Position numbers and translations under genes: made by a program | Part shown: piece after piece, positions 1-7,692 of the stretch | Layout of the letters: each line of letters starts with the position of its first letter | Numbering within the stretch: the stretch's first letter is position 1 | IMG/VR virus record: IMGVR_UViG_3300042350_003369 | Coordinates: 1 to 26,836 of that record | Length of the DNA stretch: 26,836 nt | Direction: 5' to 3' (one strand) | DNA from: a virus | The notes under the pieces: generated by a model | Database searches by the model: none | What the model was told of the DNA's origin: nothing | The model's input: only the letters and a program-made list of their open reading frames with translations

Positions 1-12
1 ATAAATAAAGTG

Positions 13-20
13 TATTTTTG
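13..20 (+). promoter_or_regulatory. Candidate Bacteroidetes-type -7 box (TATTTTTG) before the first gene
   Basis: TATTTTTG fits the TAnnTTTG consensus of the Bacteroidetes housekeeping sigma factor and lies 21 bases before the ATG at 42. The matching -33 TTTG element would fall before the window, so it cannot be tested. A TTG inside the box is in frame with the gene but is more likely promoter than start codon. The box alone is expected by chance at times in AT-rich DNA. Confidence 0.35.
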
Positions 21-41
21 TGTTTAGAAAAAAAGATAACT

Positions 42-344
42 ATGGAATCAAAAGGAAAAATGTTAGCGTTTTGCCACAAGGTGAAGCCTAAAAGAAACAT
101 CACATTAACTACGGTAGCTGACCGGCTTGTTTATTTTGAATGTGCTGATTGTAAGGATATCCCCAAAATAATCGAAAATCTCGATGAAGTGGTACGAAGT
201 GGGGTTATTGACTCAGAGTATTTGTATGAATTATCGTATAAAATTGGCGATAAGGAAGAAGAAACGATTATTATTAGTATGTTCAAGAATGATGAAAAAT
301 GGATAAAAAACCTATTCATAAAGTTGTTCAGCGAGGAACTGTAG
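42..344 (+). CDS. Hypothetical phage protein, 100 aa
   Basis: I do not recognise this protein. It is a small charged protein. The N-terminus (MESKGKMLAF) is basic, with Cys12 followed by a CADC motif near residue 36. The rest is acidic and probably helical, and it ends in FIKLFSEEL. There is no signal peptide or membrane segment. I chose the ATG at 42 over an in-frame TTG at 18, because the TTG sits inside a TAnnTTTG promoter-like box. The gene overlaps the resolvase-like gene by 46 bases, which suggests joint translation. It could be a small regulator or nucleic-acid-binding protein (CxxxxC spacing is not seen; the cysteines are C12, C36 and C39 approximately), but nothing in the sequence shows this. 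It is real by frame length, spacing and context. Confidence 0.6.
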   Translation: MESKGKMLAFCHKVKPKRNITLTTVADRLVYFECADCKDIPKIIENLDEVVRSGVIDSEYLYELSYKIGDKEEETIIISMFKNDEKWIKNLFIKLFSEEL

Positions 345-910
345 TTGAAAACCGGGTAAATCGGTTGCTTCTTGGCGGATATGACGACTATTCGACCAAC
401 ATTGATCAAGAGGGGTATCCATTTAAAATGTTCTATAATTCTGTAAGAAGATGCAAAATGGACATCCCTGTGCTCTTTGGGTATTTGAATATGTGGGGCG
501 GTACAGTGGATAATAGTGTGTTTGTTCCAAATAATGTACCCTCGCTAAAGAATAGCAAGCAATTTGTATACAATAAAAAGCTTAAACGGGGCATACTATT
601 GCCTTCCTCTACGGTTAGTAAGTATTTATCTGCAACGGATAAGTATTGGCGAGGTATTATTGAGGATGTTAAACAGGTGGTAGATAGCAATAGCCGGATT
701 AAATTAAAGATGGGATTTATTCGAGATAGTGCCAGAATATTTGATTTGATTAACGCGGCTCAGATTGTTCAGGATTTATTGGTTAAGCACGATATGATTG
801 CGGATGATAATGCTAATCATTTAATTCCTGAATTTGATGATAAAAAACCATACATCATTGATAAAAAAAATGCAGGAATAATTATTACTTTTAAAACATT
901 AGAAAATTAA
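299..910 (+). CDS. RusA-like Holliday junction resolvase (putative)
   Basis: This is probably a RusA-family endonuclease that resolves branched DNA during phage replication or before packaging. The C-terminal half shows the family pattern: an Asp-x-x-Asn pair (FDLIN), then VQDLL, then a small loop and IADDN, ending in a hydrophobic strand (GIIITF). RusA uses three conserved aspartates, and FDL, VQD and ADD offer acidic residues in the right order. The middle carries a VPSLKNSKQ stretch, which I associate with the start of RusA-like proteins in Bacteroidetes phages. The protein is 203 aa, longer than the roughly 120 aa of E. coli RusA, with an extra N-terminal segment of about 60 residues. ATG starts at 428 and 458 would shorten it; I kept 299 because the upstream residues look protein-like. 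It overlaps the preceding gene by 46 bases. The assignment is from motif only. Confidence 0.55.
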   Translation: MDKKPIHKVVQRGTVVENRVNRLLLGGYDDYSTNIDQEGYPFKMFYNSVRRCKMDIPVLFGYLNMWGGTVDNSVFVPNNVPSLKNSKQFVYNKKLKRGILLPSSTVSKYLSATDKYWRGIIEDVKQVVDSNSRIKLKMGFIRDSARIFDLINAAQIVQDLLVKHDMIADDNANHLIPEFDDKKPYIIDKKNAGIIITFKTLEN

Positions 911-913
911 ATT

Positions 914-1171
914 ATGGAAGAACAAGAATCTTATGGCAAAAGTGATGCCACCGGACAAATAGATGAACGCGAAAATAAACACTGGATTAAGCCTGGTATG
1001 TACGTGCGTCATTTTTCATTGCCTAATGTACGTATTACCGTAGATTATGTGGAGCGAATTAAGAACGAACAAAAGAATAAAGACTTAATTGTTGGTGTTC
1101 GCTGTCATTGGATTTACGACGGAGAAATGAAAGATGGCGTATTTCGTACTACAGAATTAGATAAATGGTAA
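914..1171 (+). CDS. Small beta-rich phage protein, 85 aa (possible DUF2158-like fold)
   Basis: This is a small soluble protein of unknown role. The N-terminal 25 residues are polar and probably disordered. The rest reads as a compact beta domain: KPGMYVRH, then a Pro-Asn turn, RITVDYVERI, then a strand with VRCHWIYDG and FRTTEL. That order (gly-bounded first strand, a 'xxTVxxV' strand, a Cys-x-Trp strand, then F..xxL) recalls the small DUF2158/YodC-type proteins (GD.V...SGGP.MTV...V.C.WF), but the match is loose. It starts 3 bases after the resolvase-like gene, and its last 7 bases overlap the start of the next gene, so it belongs to the same transcript. I am confident it is a gene and unsure of the fold. 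Confidence 0.6.
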   Translation: MEEQESYGKSDATGQIDERENKHWIKPGMYVRHFSLPNVRITVDYVERIKNEQKNKDLIVGVRCHWIYDGEMKDGVFRTTELDKW

Positions 1172-1689
1172 GTTTTAATGGATTCCGGTGGGTGGCTGAG
1201 GATTTAATCACTTCTGTTCCGGAATTTGCTCAATACTTAAAAGCATTAAAAGGTAATGAAGAGCATTTTGCCGATGTGATTAACTTTGTTTGTTTTGTGT
1301 ACGACAAGAAAAGTCCGTATAAAGAGGTGATTATTGCAGATCGGGAAAAGCTAGTATTTGATGATTTAAAATTAAATATAAAATACACATCCTTAAAAGC
1401 ATTTAAGGGAATACCCGGAGATTATAAAAATATGATTAAAAAGTATAAACAACTTAACTATACGCACAAAGAGCGTTTAGTAGATGCGTGGAATGAAAAA
1501 GTAAATGAGTATGTAAATTTCTGGAAAACAATTACCTTTGATGAGTCTAATTCACTGGATCAAGGAAAGGTTTTAAAAAACATAAACGATTTGTTAGAGA
1601 TGAAGGATAAGATTGATGCTTTGCGAGATGATAAGGAAACCCTTGAAGCTTACGGTGGTGGACAAAGTACATTATTTGAAAATCCTTAA
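1165..1689 (+). CDS. Hypothetical phage protein, 174 aa
   Basis: I cannot name the family. The protein is mixed charged and largely helical. Residues 45-65 contain a KKSPYKEVIIADREK stretch that looks like a conserved core. A long helical region follows (about 85-155), and a short Gly-rich linker leads to the C-terminal STLFENP. Short ends of the form LFxx after a glycine linker often act as docking peptides (for example beta-clamp binding motifs, QxxLF), and here QSTLF matches that shape. This is inference only. There is no signal peptide or membrane segment. It overlaps the previous gene by 7 bases (ATGGTAA arrangement) and ends 11 bases before the Pro-rich small gene. It could serve replication or head assembly. 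Confidence 0.6.
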   Translation: MVSFNGFRWVAEDLITSVPEFAQYLKALKGNEEHFADVINFVCFVYDKKSPYKEVIIADREKLVFDDLKLNIKYTSLKAFKGIPGDYKNMIKKYKQLNYTHKERLVDAWNEKVNEYVNFWKTITFDESNSLDQGKVLKNINDLLEMKDKIDALRDDKETLEAYGGGQSTLFENP

Positions 1690-1700
1690 AACAAATCATT

Positions 1701-1946
1701 ATGCCTGGACCTCCTCCTCTTCCAATTGCTAAAAAAGGCGCTGTTAATACAGCCATTTTTGGTTCACAATCTTTTTGTGGCGGAAAAATCTGCAACAATC
1801 CCAAACTACCCGGATTTAAAGATCAAAACACCCAAGCGCCATTGCCACCTAAAACGATATTTAGTTCTAATCGTTCTTTTATTCCCACGTCTGGTACTTT
1901 AGGCCGATATAACAATAGTCCGTTTTCTGCGTGTAAATGCGTGTAA
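1701..1946 (+). CDS. Pro- and Cys-containing small protein preceding the tail fibre, 81 aa
   Basis: I do not recognise this protein. It begins MPGPPPLPIAKKG and is rich in Pro, Asn, Ser and Gly, with almost no predicted helix. Four cysteines form two CxxxxC/CxC-like pairs: CGGKIC near residues 26-31 and CKC at the extreme C-terminus. It fits snugly between neighbours (11 bases after the previous stop, 12 bases before the fibre start), which supports real coding despite its odd composition. Placed directly before the fibre, it might be a fibre or baseplate accessory such as a cap, spike tip or adaptor. The paired cysteines could bind metal, as in phage spike tips, but no His-x-His motif is visible. 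A minus-strand reading frame across 1547-1804 is less plausible because it crosses two plus-strand genes. Confidence 0.5.
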   Translation: MPGPPPLPIAKKGAVNTAIFGSQSFCGGKICNNPKLPGFKDQNTQAPLPPKTIFSSNRSFIPTSGTLGRYNNSPFSACKCV

Positions 1947-1958
1947 TATCTAGGCGAG

Positions 1959-4712
1959 ATGCGGGTAATCACAGATACGGGCGAACTCCCTTCATTAGAT
2001 ACTATTATTCTTCAGGGTCGTGGTGAGTTAAACTTATATAATCAAACCTTACGATTTAAACCGGGTAAAGATTACACGCATCCTGATTTTAATATCCCGA
2101 TATATAATCCCTCTACACAAACGTATGATTTCACATGGGTAAATAGAGGTCCTTATGTGGCATTAGTATCTCCGAGAGATGGAAGTGTAGGTACTCCAGT
2201 GTGGAGTAGCATTGGGTTAGAATATATTGATAAAACTTTAGCAACAGCCGGTGATGTAATCACTTTTGATGGACTTAATGTAGTTTGGAGTCCTGGCGGA
2301 GGTGGTGGCGGTGGAGGTGTTACGTCTGTAAGCCTTAATATGCCATCTGCGTTTACGGTTGTAGGGTCTCCTATTACAACTGCAGGAACATTTATTGTTT
2401 CAGGAGCAGGAACTTCATCTCAATACATTGATGGCACAGGAGCATTACAGACATTCCCAAGTGGAACTGGATTGCTGACAGCTAACAATGGGTTAACAGA
2501 GAATCCTGCAACTAATGTTCAGTTAGGGGGTTTATTACTTCAAAATACAACAATAAATGCCGACACTTATCTATTTGATGTAATAGGAACAAACAATTCG
2601 GTAGTATTCCAAGTTAAGAATACAAGTGTTACAGGTACAGGTGTTGCCGCTTATTTTGAATCAGCAAGCGATAACGCTATTACTGCTCAATCACTATCAG
2701 GGAAAGCGGCAATATTTGGTTTTACAAATGGCAGTAATTATTCTATTTTAGGACTTACAAAAGCTAATGGTAACAATGTTGTAACATTAGTAAAAACAGC
2801 AAGAATAATAAATTCTGGAAGTGTTGGAGTGGGATTGGGTGGCGCAATAGATATTTCGTTGCCTATTTCATCATCAGCCGTTATTCCAACATCAACTATT
2901 GAAATGAGAGCATTATGGACATCTGTGAGTCCGTTAGATGCGTCTTGGCAGTTGTGGACAACAACAGCAAATTCTTTAACTCAAAAAATGGAAGTTTTTG
3001 CAACAGGGCAATTAAAAATTGATAGATACGGAATTGGAACATTTTTAGGAACACCTGCTTACTCATTAGGTGTTGATGCTACAGGTAATGTAGTTGAGTT
3101 TACCCCTGCAACTGGCGGGGGTGGAATAAAGTCAGGAACAGCAAGTGGAACAAATAATTATACAGTAACTATATCAGGCGTTTCATCCTACACAGATGGC
3201 GATACTTATGTAATTAAGTTTACCAATGGGAATGATGACGATTCTGATATAAATATAAATGGACTTGGTGCTAAGAATCTTGAAAAACAGGCTAATATAA
3301 GGGTAACAGGTGGAGATATTGTTTCTGGTCAAGAGTTAATCATCATTTATGATGGCACTCACTTCCAAACTTTAGGGGTTGCTCCGAATCAATTGTTTGC
3401 ATATGTTACAAACGATGATTCAGTAACAATTACCAAAGGACAACCTGTATATGCCTTTGGTGCAGCAGGGAATAGGATGAGCGTTAAGTTGGCTAACAAT
3501 ACATCAGATAGCACCTCCGCACAGACTGTAGGCGTTGTTTTTAGTTCAAGTATAGCTCCAAATCAAAAGGGATTTATAATTACGCAGGGCGTAATATCGG
3601 GCGTGAACACGTCAGCATATAGTCCAGGTGCGCAATTATACTTAGGTGCAACAGCAGGCACTTTAACTGCTACAAAGCCATACGCCCCGAACCACCTTGT
3701 ATATATTGGAATTGTGGAACGAGCGAATGCAGGTAATGGTCAGATATACGTTAAGCCACAAAACGGATATGAACTTAACGAATTGCACGATGTTGATTTA
3801 ATAACAAACGCTCCTGTAAATAATGACCTATTAACGTATGTTTCGGGAAGTCCGAATTTGTGGAAAAATAGAAGTCTTGGCGCAATATTAGGTGGCACTA
3901 CTTCGCAATATGTAAGGGGTGATGGCACTTTAGCTACAACACCAACTGGTACAGTAACAGGCGTTACAGCTACTTCTCCTATAACATCATCGGGCGGAAC
4001 TGCTCCTGTAATATCTACATCAATGGCAACCAATAGGCTTATTGGCAGAAGCACGGCAGGTACAGGGGTGATGGAGGAAATACAAGTGGGCAACTTTTTA
4101 ACTCTTAGTTCAGGAGTTTTATCGTCAGTGCCACCTATTGAACTATCGCAAGTGTACACAACGGCTTGGAATTTAGCCCCAACAATAATTTTAGCAGCAG
4201 CATCGGGCGGAACATCAACATCCGCAAATCAATGGTATATTATTCCAAAATATTTACCTCCTAATACTTCTATATCAGATATAGGGGTGCGCATATCAAC
4301 ATTATCAAGTTCTCTAACTGGAAGACTTGCAATTTATACGTCAACATACGATTCAACGAATAAAGGGTTTATACCTAATTCAAGAGTGGCAAATTCAGGA
4401 GCATTAACTATTTCAGGCACTGGATTTGTATCATTTACATTGCCATCAACAATACAAGTTAGCGGATGGGTATTTTTTGTAGTTGGATTTACCGCAACAA
4501 CATGTACATTTAGGAATGTCAACAGCAATAGTGTTATTGGGCTACCTGCATTAGTTAATTCGGGCAGTCCATTAAATACAGATACAACAGTAAGGAATGG
4601 GATGTATACTAATACAAGTAATGCAAGAACATCCGACCCCCCTAATCCATGGACAGGAGCATTATCTCAAGTAAATTCAAATATTCCCGCAATATTCTTT
4701 TTTATACCATAA
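1959..4712 (+). CDS. Modular tail fibre / receptor-binding protein, 917 aa
   Basis: This is a virion appendage that probably recognises the host surface. Modules in order: an N-terminal attachment domain (about 1-110, containing GRGELNLYNQ and TPVWSSIGLEYI); a linker of eight glycines (113-120); a repeat unit GVTSVSLNMPS...TSSQYIDGTGALQTFP (120-168); a long beta-rich shaft; a domain with SYTDGDTYVIKF, NINGLGAKNLEK and IIYDGTHFQ (about 390-475); a domain with TKGQPVYAFGAAGN through QNGYELNELHDV (about 490-612); a second copy of the repeat unit (TTSQYVRGDGTLATTP, about 645-660); and a C-terminal beta-rich domain from about 727. The repeat units and the KGQPVYAFGA domain recur, as I recall, in fibres of Bacteroidetes phages. 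The C-terminal domain is the likely receptor-binding part. No chaperone autocleavage motif is visible. It is followed 2 bases later by a small gene. Confidence 0.8.
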   Translation: MRVITDTGELPSLDTIILQGRGELNLYNQTLRFKPGKDYTHPDFNIPIYNPSTQTYDFTWVNRGPYVALVSPRDGSVGTPVWSSIGLEYIDKTLATAGDVITFDGLNVVWSPGGGGGGGGVTSVSLNMPSAFTVVGSPITTAGTFIVSGAGTSSQYIDGTGALQTFPSGTGLLTANNGLTENPATNVQLGGLLLQNTTINADTYLFDVIGTNNSVVFQVKNTSVTGTGVAAYFESASDNAITAQSLSGKAAIFGFTNGSNYSILGLTKANGNNVVTLVKTARIINSGSVGVGLGGAIDISLPISSSAVIPTSTIEMRALWTSVSPLDASWQLWTTTANSLTQKMEVFATGQLKIDRYGIGTFLGTPAYSLGVDATGNVVEFTPATGGGGIKSGTASGTNNYTVTISGVSSYTDGDTYVIKFTNGNDDDSDININGLGAKNLEKQANIRVTGGDIVSGQELIIIYDGTHFQTLGVAPNQLFAYVTNDDSVTITKGQPVYAFGAAGNRMSVKLANNTSDSTSAQTVGVVFSSSIAPNQKGFIITQGVISGVNTSAYSPGAQLYLGATAGTLTATKPYAPNHLVYIGIVERANAGNGQIYVKPQNGYELNELHDVDLITNAPVNNDLLTYVSGSPNLWKNRSLGAILGGTTSQYVRGDGTLATTPTGTVTGVTATSPITSSGGTAPVISTSMATNRLIGRSTAGTGVMEEIQVGNFLTLSSGVLSSVPPIELSQVYTTAWNLAPTIILAAASGGTSTSANQWYIIPKYLPPNTSISDIGVRISTLSSSLTGRLAIYTSTYDSTNKGFIPNSRVANSGALTISGTGFVSFTLPSTIQVSGWVFFVVGFTATTCTFRNVNSNSVIGLPALVNSGSPLNTDTTVRNGMYTNTSNARTSDPPNPWTGALSQVNSNIPAIFFFIP

Positions 4713-4714
4713 TC

Positions 4715-5092
4715 ATGACGCAAGAAGCACATTACAAGTACGGAATAGATGAAAACAGCAACACGGTTCTATTAAGTGTTGAATACTATGATATAGAGCC
4801 TACGCTATTATTATACGAACAAAAGCATGAAATTAGAAAAGAGCAAATTTTTGAATTGGATAAATATTTTAGAGAAGAATTAACCAATCAGCAATATGCT
4901 AACTATCTTAATACAACAAGAAATCATAAAGACGATTGGCTTGCAGGTAGTCCAAGACTAAGACTATACTTTGAAAATGGTCAAAATTCAGATTGGGCAA
5001 CTAATTTTACGACAAATGGATTTGCTCAAACATCCTATTATTCAGACGCACGTAAAGAGCAAGCATTGACTATTTTGACATATATAGAATAG
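4715..5092 (+). CDS. Small protein next to the tail fibre, 125 aa
   Basis: Unknown protein, translated from the ATG at 4715, 2 bases after the fibre stop. An upstream in-frame ATG at 4649 would overlap the fibre by 64 bases and is unlikely. The protein is hydrophilic, rich in Tyr, Asn and Gln. It starts with a short beta segment (NTVLLSVEYYDIEPTLLLY) and continues with a helical, charged middle (EQIFELDKYFREEL) and a C-terminal stretch with repeated aromatic residues. There is no signal peptide. Position directly after a tail fibre suggests a fibre chaperone, an assembly factor, or a second small receptor-binding subunit carried along with the fibre as a cassette. Nothing in the sequence chooses between these. 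Confidence 0.6.
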   Translation: MTQEAHYKYGIDENSNTVLLSVEYYDIEPTLLLYEQKHEIRKEQIFELDKYFREELTNQQYANYLNTTRNHKDDWLAGSPRLRLYFENGQNSDWATNFTTNGFAQTSYYSDARKEQALTILTYIE

Positions 5093-5105
5093 ATGATTAC
5101 ATTTG
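5074..5105 (+). promoter_or_regulatory. Full-consensus Bacteroidetes promoter (TTTG-N20-TAnnTTTG)
   Basis: TTTG at 5074-5077 is followed after 20 bases by TACATTTG at 5098-5105. Both elements and the spacing match the Bacteroidetes housekeeping promoter (TTTG, 19-21 bases, TAnnTTTG). Transcription would start near 5110, ten bases before the ATG at 5120. This is the only boundary promoter here with both elements. It would drive the packaging genes. A match of this quality is expected less than once by chance in a window of this size and composition by my rough estimate, so it is good but not conclusive. Confidence 0.5.
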
Positions 5106-5119
5106 CAAAAAAAGTTTTT

Positions 5120-5530
5120 ATGAAAATCAGTCAAATTAATCATTTATTAAGTGTTTGTAGAGAATTGGCAGAACAAGATAAACTGCCAATATCCTATGCT
5201 ATTGCTAGAAATCTTGCATTATTAGAACCCATCTCATTTAATGCAAGTAAAGAGCTTTTTGATGTAGTTAGAAAGTATGCAACTAAAGATGAAAATGGAG
5301 CGCCTAAAGTGTTGCCTAATCGCCCGGGTAATAACTTTATAGATTTTGAATATGGCGATCAAGTGGAGCACGCTGTTGCCGAATATGAAGCAATACAATC
5401 TAGGGAAGTTTCTATTGATCTTTATCAGGCAAACATTATGGTTAGCAAGCAGTATTTGGATAGTAATCCTAAAGCTAAGTATCTTACTGTCTTATTGGAA
5501 TGTAATGTAATACAAGATGTGGCAGAATAG
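5120..5530 (+). CDS. Hypothetical protein upstream of terminase, 136 aa
   Basis: Unknown function. I chose the ATG at 5120 (MKISQINHLL) over the in-frame ATG at 5093, because a promoter-like -7 box occupies 5098-5105 and transcription would begin after 5093; the longer form (145 aa) remains possible on a read-through transcript. The N-terminal half is helical (ELAEQDKLPISYAIARNLALLEP), followed by a charged middle (KYATKDENGAPKVL). A compact C-terminal half contains FIDFEYGDQVEHAVAEYEAI and a final hydrophobic segment. It overlaps the next gene by 14 bases. Since it lies two genes before the large terminase, a packaging role such as small terminase is conceivable, but I see no helix-turn-helix typical of TerS. 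Confidence 0.6.
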   Translation: MKISQINHLLSVCRELAEQDKLPISYAIARNLALLEPISFNASKELFDVVRKYATKDENGAPKVLPNRPGNNFIDFEYGDQVEHAVAEYEAIQSREVSIDLYQANIMVSKQYLDSNPKAKYLTVLLECNVIQDVAE

Positions 5531-5753
5531 ATTTAAAGATGCTGTTGATATAAAAGATATAAAGCATAAAATAAAAGAAGGGTTTGTTTTTATGGAAGAT
5601 CGAACCAACTATAACCCTCACGAAATGGCTATGATTGCAAGAATTAAGCAATTAATTCCAGAACAAAATCAACGTTCTAATTTATATAATACTGTGCATC
5701 AACTAAAGAAAAAACTTAACTTTAGGCTCACTGATGTATATAAAATAAAATAG
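5517..5753 (+). CDS. Small basic protein directly before terL, 78 aa
   Basis: This is a short, basic, helical protein of unknown role. The long form starts at 5517 (MWQNRFKDAV) and overlaps the previous gene by 14 bases. A second ATG at 5592 (MEDRTNYNPH) gives a 53-residue form without overlap, and either could be used. The C-terminal half has two helices (MAMIARIKQLIPE and NTVHQLKKKLNFRL) joined by a polar turn, a shape compatible with a small DNA-binding helical hairpin. It ends one base before the terL ATG, so its translation is probably coupled to terminase synthesis. It could be a diverged small terminase fragment or a packaging accessory; I have no motif for either. Confidence 0.5.
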   Translation: MWQNRFKDAVDIKDIKHKIKEGFVFMEDRTNYNPHEMAMIARIKQLIPEQNQRSNLYNTVHQLKKKLNFRLTDVYKIK

Positions 5754-5754
5754 A

Positions 5755-7692
5755 ATGCCTTGCACATCCGGATTTGTCAATACTGTAGAATTTTCCCCTC
5801 ATGCATTAGGCAAGGAAATTTGTCCGCCAAGAAAAAGTAATGAATATGAATACAGAGAATATTGGAGAATACAGCAAGAGCGTTGTATAAATGGATACAC
5901 GGTTGGTGGCGTAAATATAACGGGAGAGCATTATTTCTATCTAAACTACATTAAAATTCTTCGTGTGGTCGATGGAAGTAAACGTAAAAAATGGTATGTT
6001 CCTAGATTTATTGATCTAGACTATGATTTTTTTCATTCTTATAGAATAGCCCGGTTTATTGAAAACAAGCTTGGATTACCCGTAACAGGGTCAAGGCAAA
6101 GGGGTAAAACCTATAAATCAGCGTCATTGGCAACTTACGAATTGGTATTCCAGCCAAGATCCCAAACTGTAATTGTATCTTACGAATCAGATTATGGATA
6201 TGATACATTTTTGAAGGTTAAGTCAAATTTAGACGGTTTAGTTCATACAGAATTTTTTAAACGTCGTTTAAAGGCTGATGATGAAATGATTAAAATAGGA
6301 TATAAGCTTAGAGATAATCTAACTAAAGAATATATTGAATCTGGCTTTTTATCCGAGCTACATCTTAGAGTGGCAAAGAATAATCCGCAATGCACTATCG
6401 GTTTAACGCCATCTTTGGTATTAAGAGAAGAGGCGGGAAAGTTTAATAATTACGATGCGCAGTATAACTATATGCGAGATCAGATTGTGTCAGAAGGCCA
6501 ATCTACCGGCTTTATACTTGATTTTGGCACAGGTGGTGAAATGACTAAAGGAGGATCATATGGACTAAAAAACTCTATATATGCGCCTGATAAGTATGAC
6601 TATCACGGATTTAATGAAGATTGGGGGGAGCATGGCGAATATTTGCCTAATTCAAAGAAAAAGGTAGGTTTTTTTATTCCGGCTTGGCGCGGATTAATTA
6701 TGGACGATCAAGGTAATTCTATGTATGATAAAAGCATTGAAATCATTAAAGCCAATCAAAAGAAATATGAAGATGATCCGGTAGAATATGCTACAAGGAT
6801 ATCGCAAGAACCTGTAAATATTGAACAATCTTTTTGGATTCCTGGTGAGGATATATTTAATATTCGTTTGTTAAATAAGCGTTTATCTGATATAGTAAGA
6901 ACAGATAGCCTTAATAATATGGTACAAAAGGGTAATTTAGAATGGATTAGAGATAGCAAGGGGAATATTATTGATGTAGAGTGGATTCCTAATATCAACG
7001 GACCGTTTCAAATTATTGAGCACCCTGAATGGACTTTACCGGAAAATCAGCGAAAATTAAATGTAAATAAAAATAATGGGTGGAATGTCTATATATCCGG
7101 ATGCGACTCTTACGATGCCGATTCGTCCACTACCGACTCAGAAGGCTCTATTTTTATCTATAAGCGATTTATCCATCCCGGGGCAACCGGCGATTTATTT
7201 GTAGCGCAATATACCGGGCGACCTGATGCTGATGAGTTTTATGAAGGTACAGCTAAGTTAAATTGGTATTATAAAGCTAGAATGCTTTTTGAAGCTACTA
7301 ATTTAGGTATAAAAACATGGTATATTAATAATAATATGGTGCAATATTTAAAGGAAAAGCCGCAAGTGGCGTATTCTGATATTAAGGATTCTAAGGCTAA
7401 TTACACGTATGGTTTGCAAATGCCAATACATGTTAAGGAATATTGCATACGAGAAACCAAGAAATGGATTGATAAATTGTATGAAAATTTATTTTTTAAG
7501 GATCAAATTCAAGATTTGATTAAATTTACAAGAGAAACTAACCATGACAGAACAATATCTACAATGTTATGTATAGTTCATAATTTAGATACAGTGAGGA
7601 TTAAGGTTGATAATGAAAGTAAACCAACATATAATCATAAATCAATTGTAGTTAAAAAAATTAATGGCGTTCTAAAAAATACTTACAAATAA
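5755..7692 (+). CDS. terL: Terminase large subunit (packaging ATPase and nuclease)
   Basis: This is the motor that pumps phage DNA into the prohead and cuts the concatemer. The ATPase half shows Walker A GSRQRGKT (112-119), a Walker B/catalytic region LVLREEAGKF (221-230, catalytic Glu in the EE pair) and a coupling-like motif GTGG (258-261). The C-terminal half is RNase H-like: CDSYD (450-454) gives the first metal-binding Asp, FEATN (512-516) the Glu, and NHDRTIS (596-602) the last Asp. The stretch YTGRPDADEFYEGTAK (486-501) is typical, as I recall, of crAss-like and related Bacteroidetes phage terminases. At 645 aa the length is normal for the group. The Walker B strand has an Arg (LVLREE) just before the acidic pair. 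It starts one base after the previous stop, and its stop overlaps the portal start (TAATG). Confidence 0.93.
   Translation: MPCTSGFVNTVEFSPHALGKEICPPRKSNEYEYREYWRIQQERCINGYTVGGVNITGEHYFYLNYIKILRVVDGSKRKKWYVPRFIDLDYDFFHSYRIARFIENKLGLPVTGSRQRGKTYKSASLATYELVFQPRSQTVIVSYESDYGYDTFLKVKSNLDGLVHTEFFKRRLKADDEMIKIGYKLRDNLTKEYIESGFLSELHLRVAKNNPQCTIGLTPSLVLREEAGKFNNYDAQYNYMRDQIVSEGQSTGFILDFGTGGEMTKGGSYGLKNSIYAPDKYDYHGFNEDWGEHGEYLPNSKKKVGFFIPAWRGLIMDDQGNSMYDKSIEIIKANQKKYEDDPVEYATRISQEPVNIEQSFWIPGEDIFNIRLLNKRLSDIVRTDSLNNMVQKGNLEWIRDSKGNIIDVEWIPNINGPFQIIEHPEWTLPENQRKLNVNKNNGWNVYISGCDSYDADSSTTDSEGSIFIYKRFIHPGATGDLFVAQYTGRPDADEFYEGTAKLNWYYKARMLFEATNLGIKTWYINNNMVQYLKEKPQVAYSDIKDSKANYTYGLQMPIHVKEYCIRETKKWIDKLYENLFFKDQIQDLIKFTRETNHDRTISTMLCIVHNLDTVRIKVDNESKPTYNHKSIVVKKINGVLKNTYK

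Noticed and set aside
18-41. TTG start of the first gene
   Set aside because: It falls inside the -7-like box, and the ATG at 42 is a better start.
1278-1285. TAACTTTG as a promoter box
   Set aside because: It lies within a coding sequence with no TTTG at the correct distance; many such boxes are expected by chance in this AT-rich DNA.
3740-4159. Minus-strand 139-codon ORF inside the fibre gene
   Set aside because: It lies wholly within the plus-strand fibre, whose translation has recognisable modules here.
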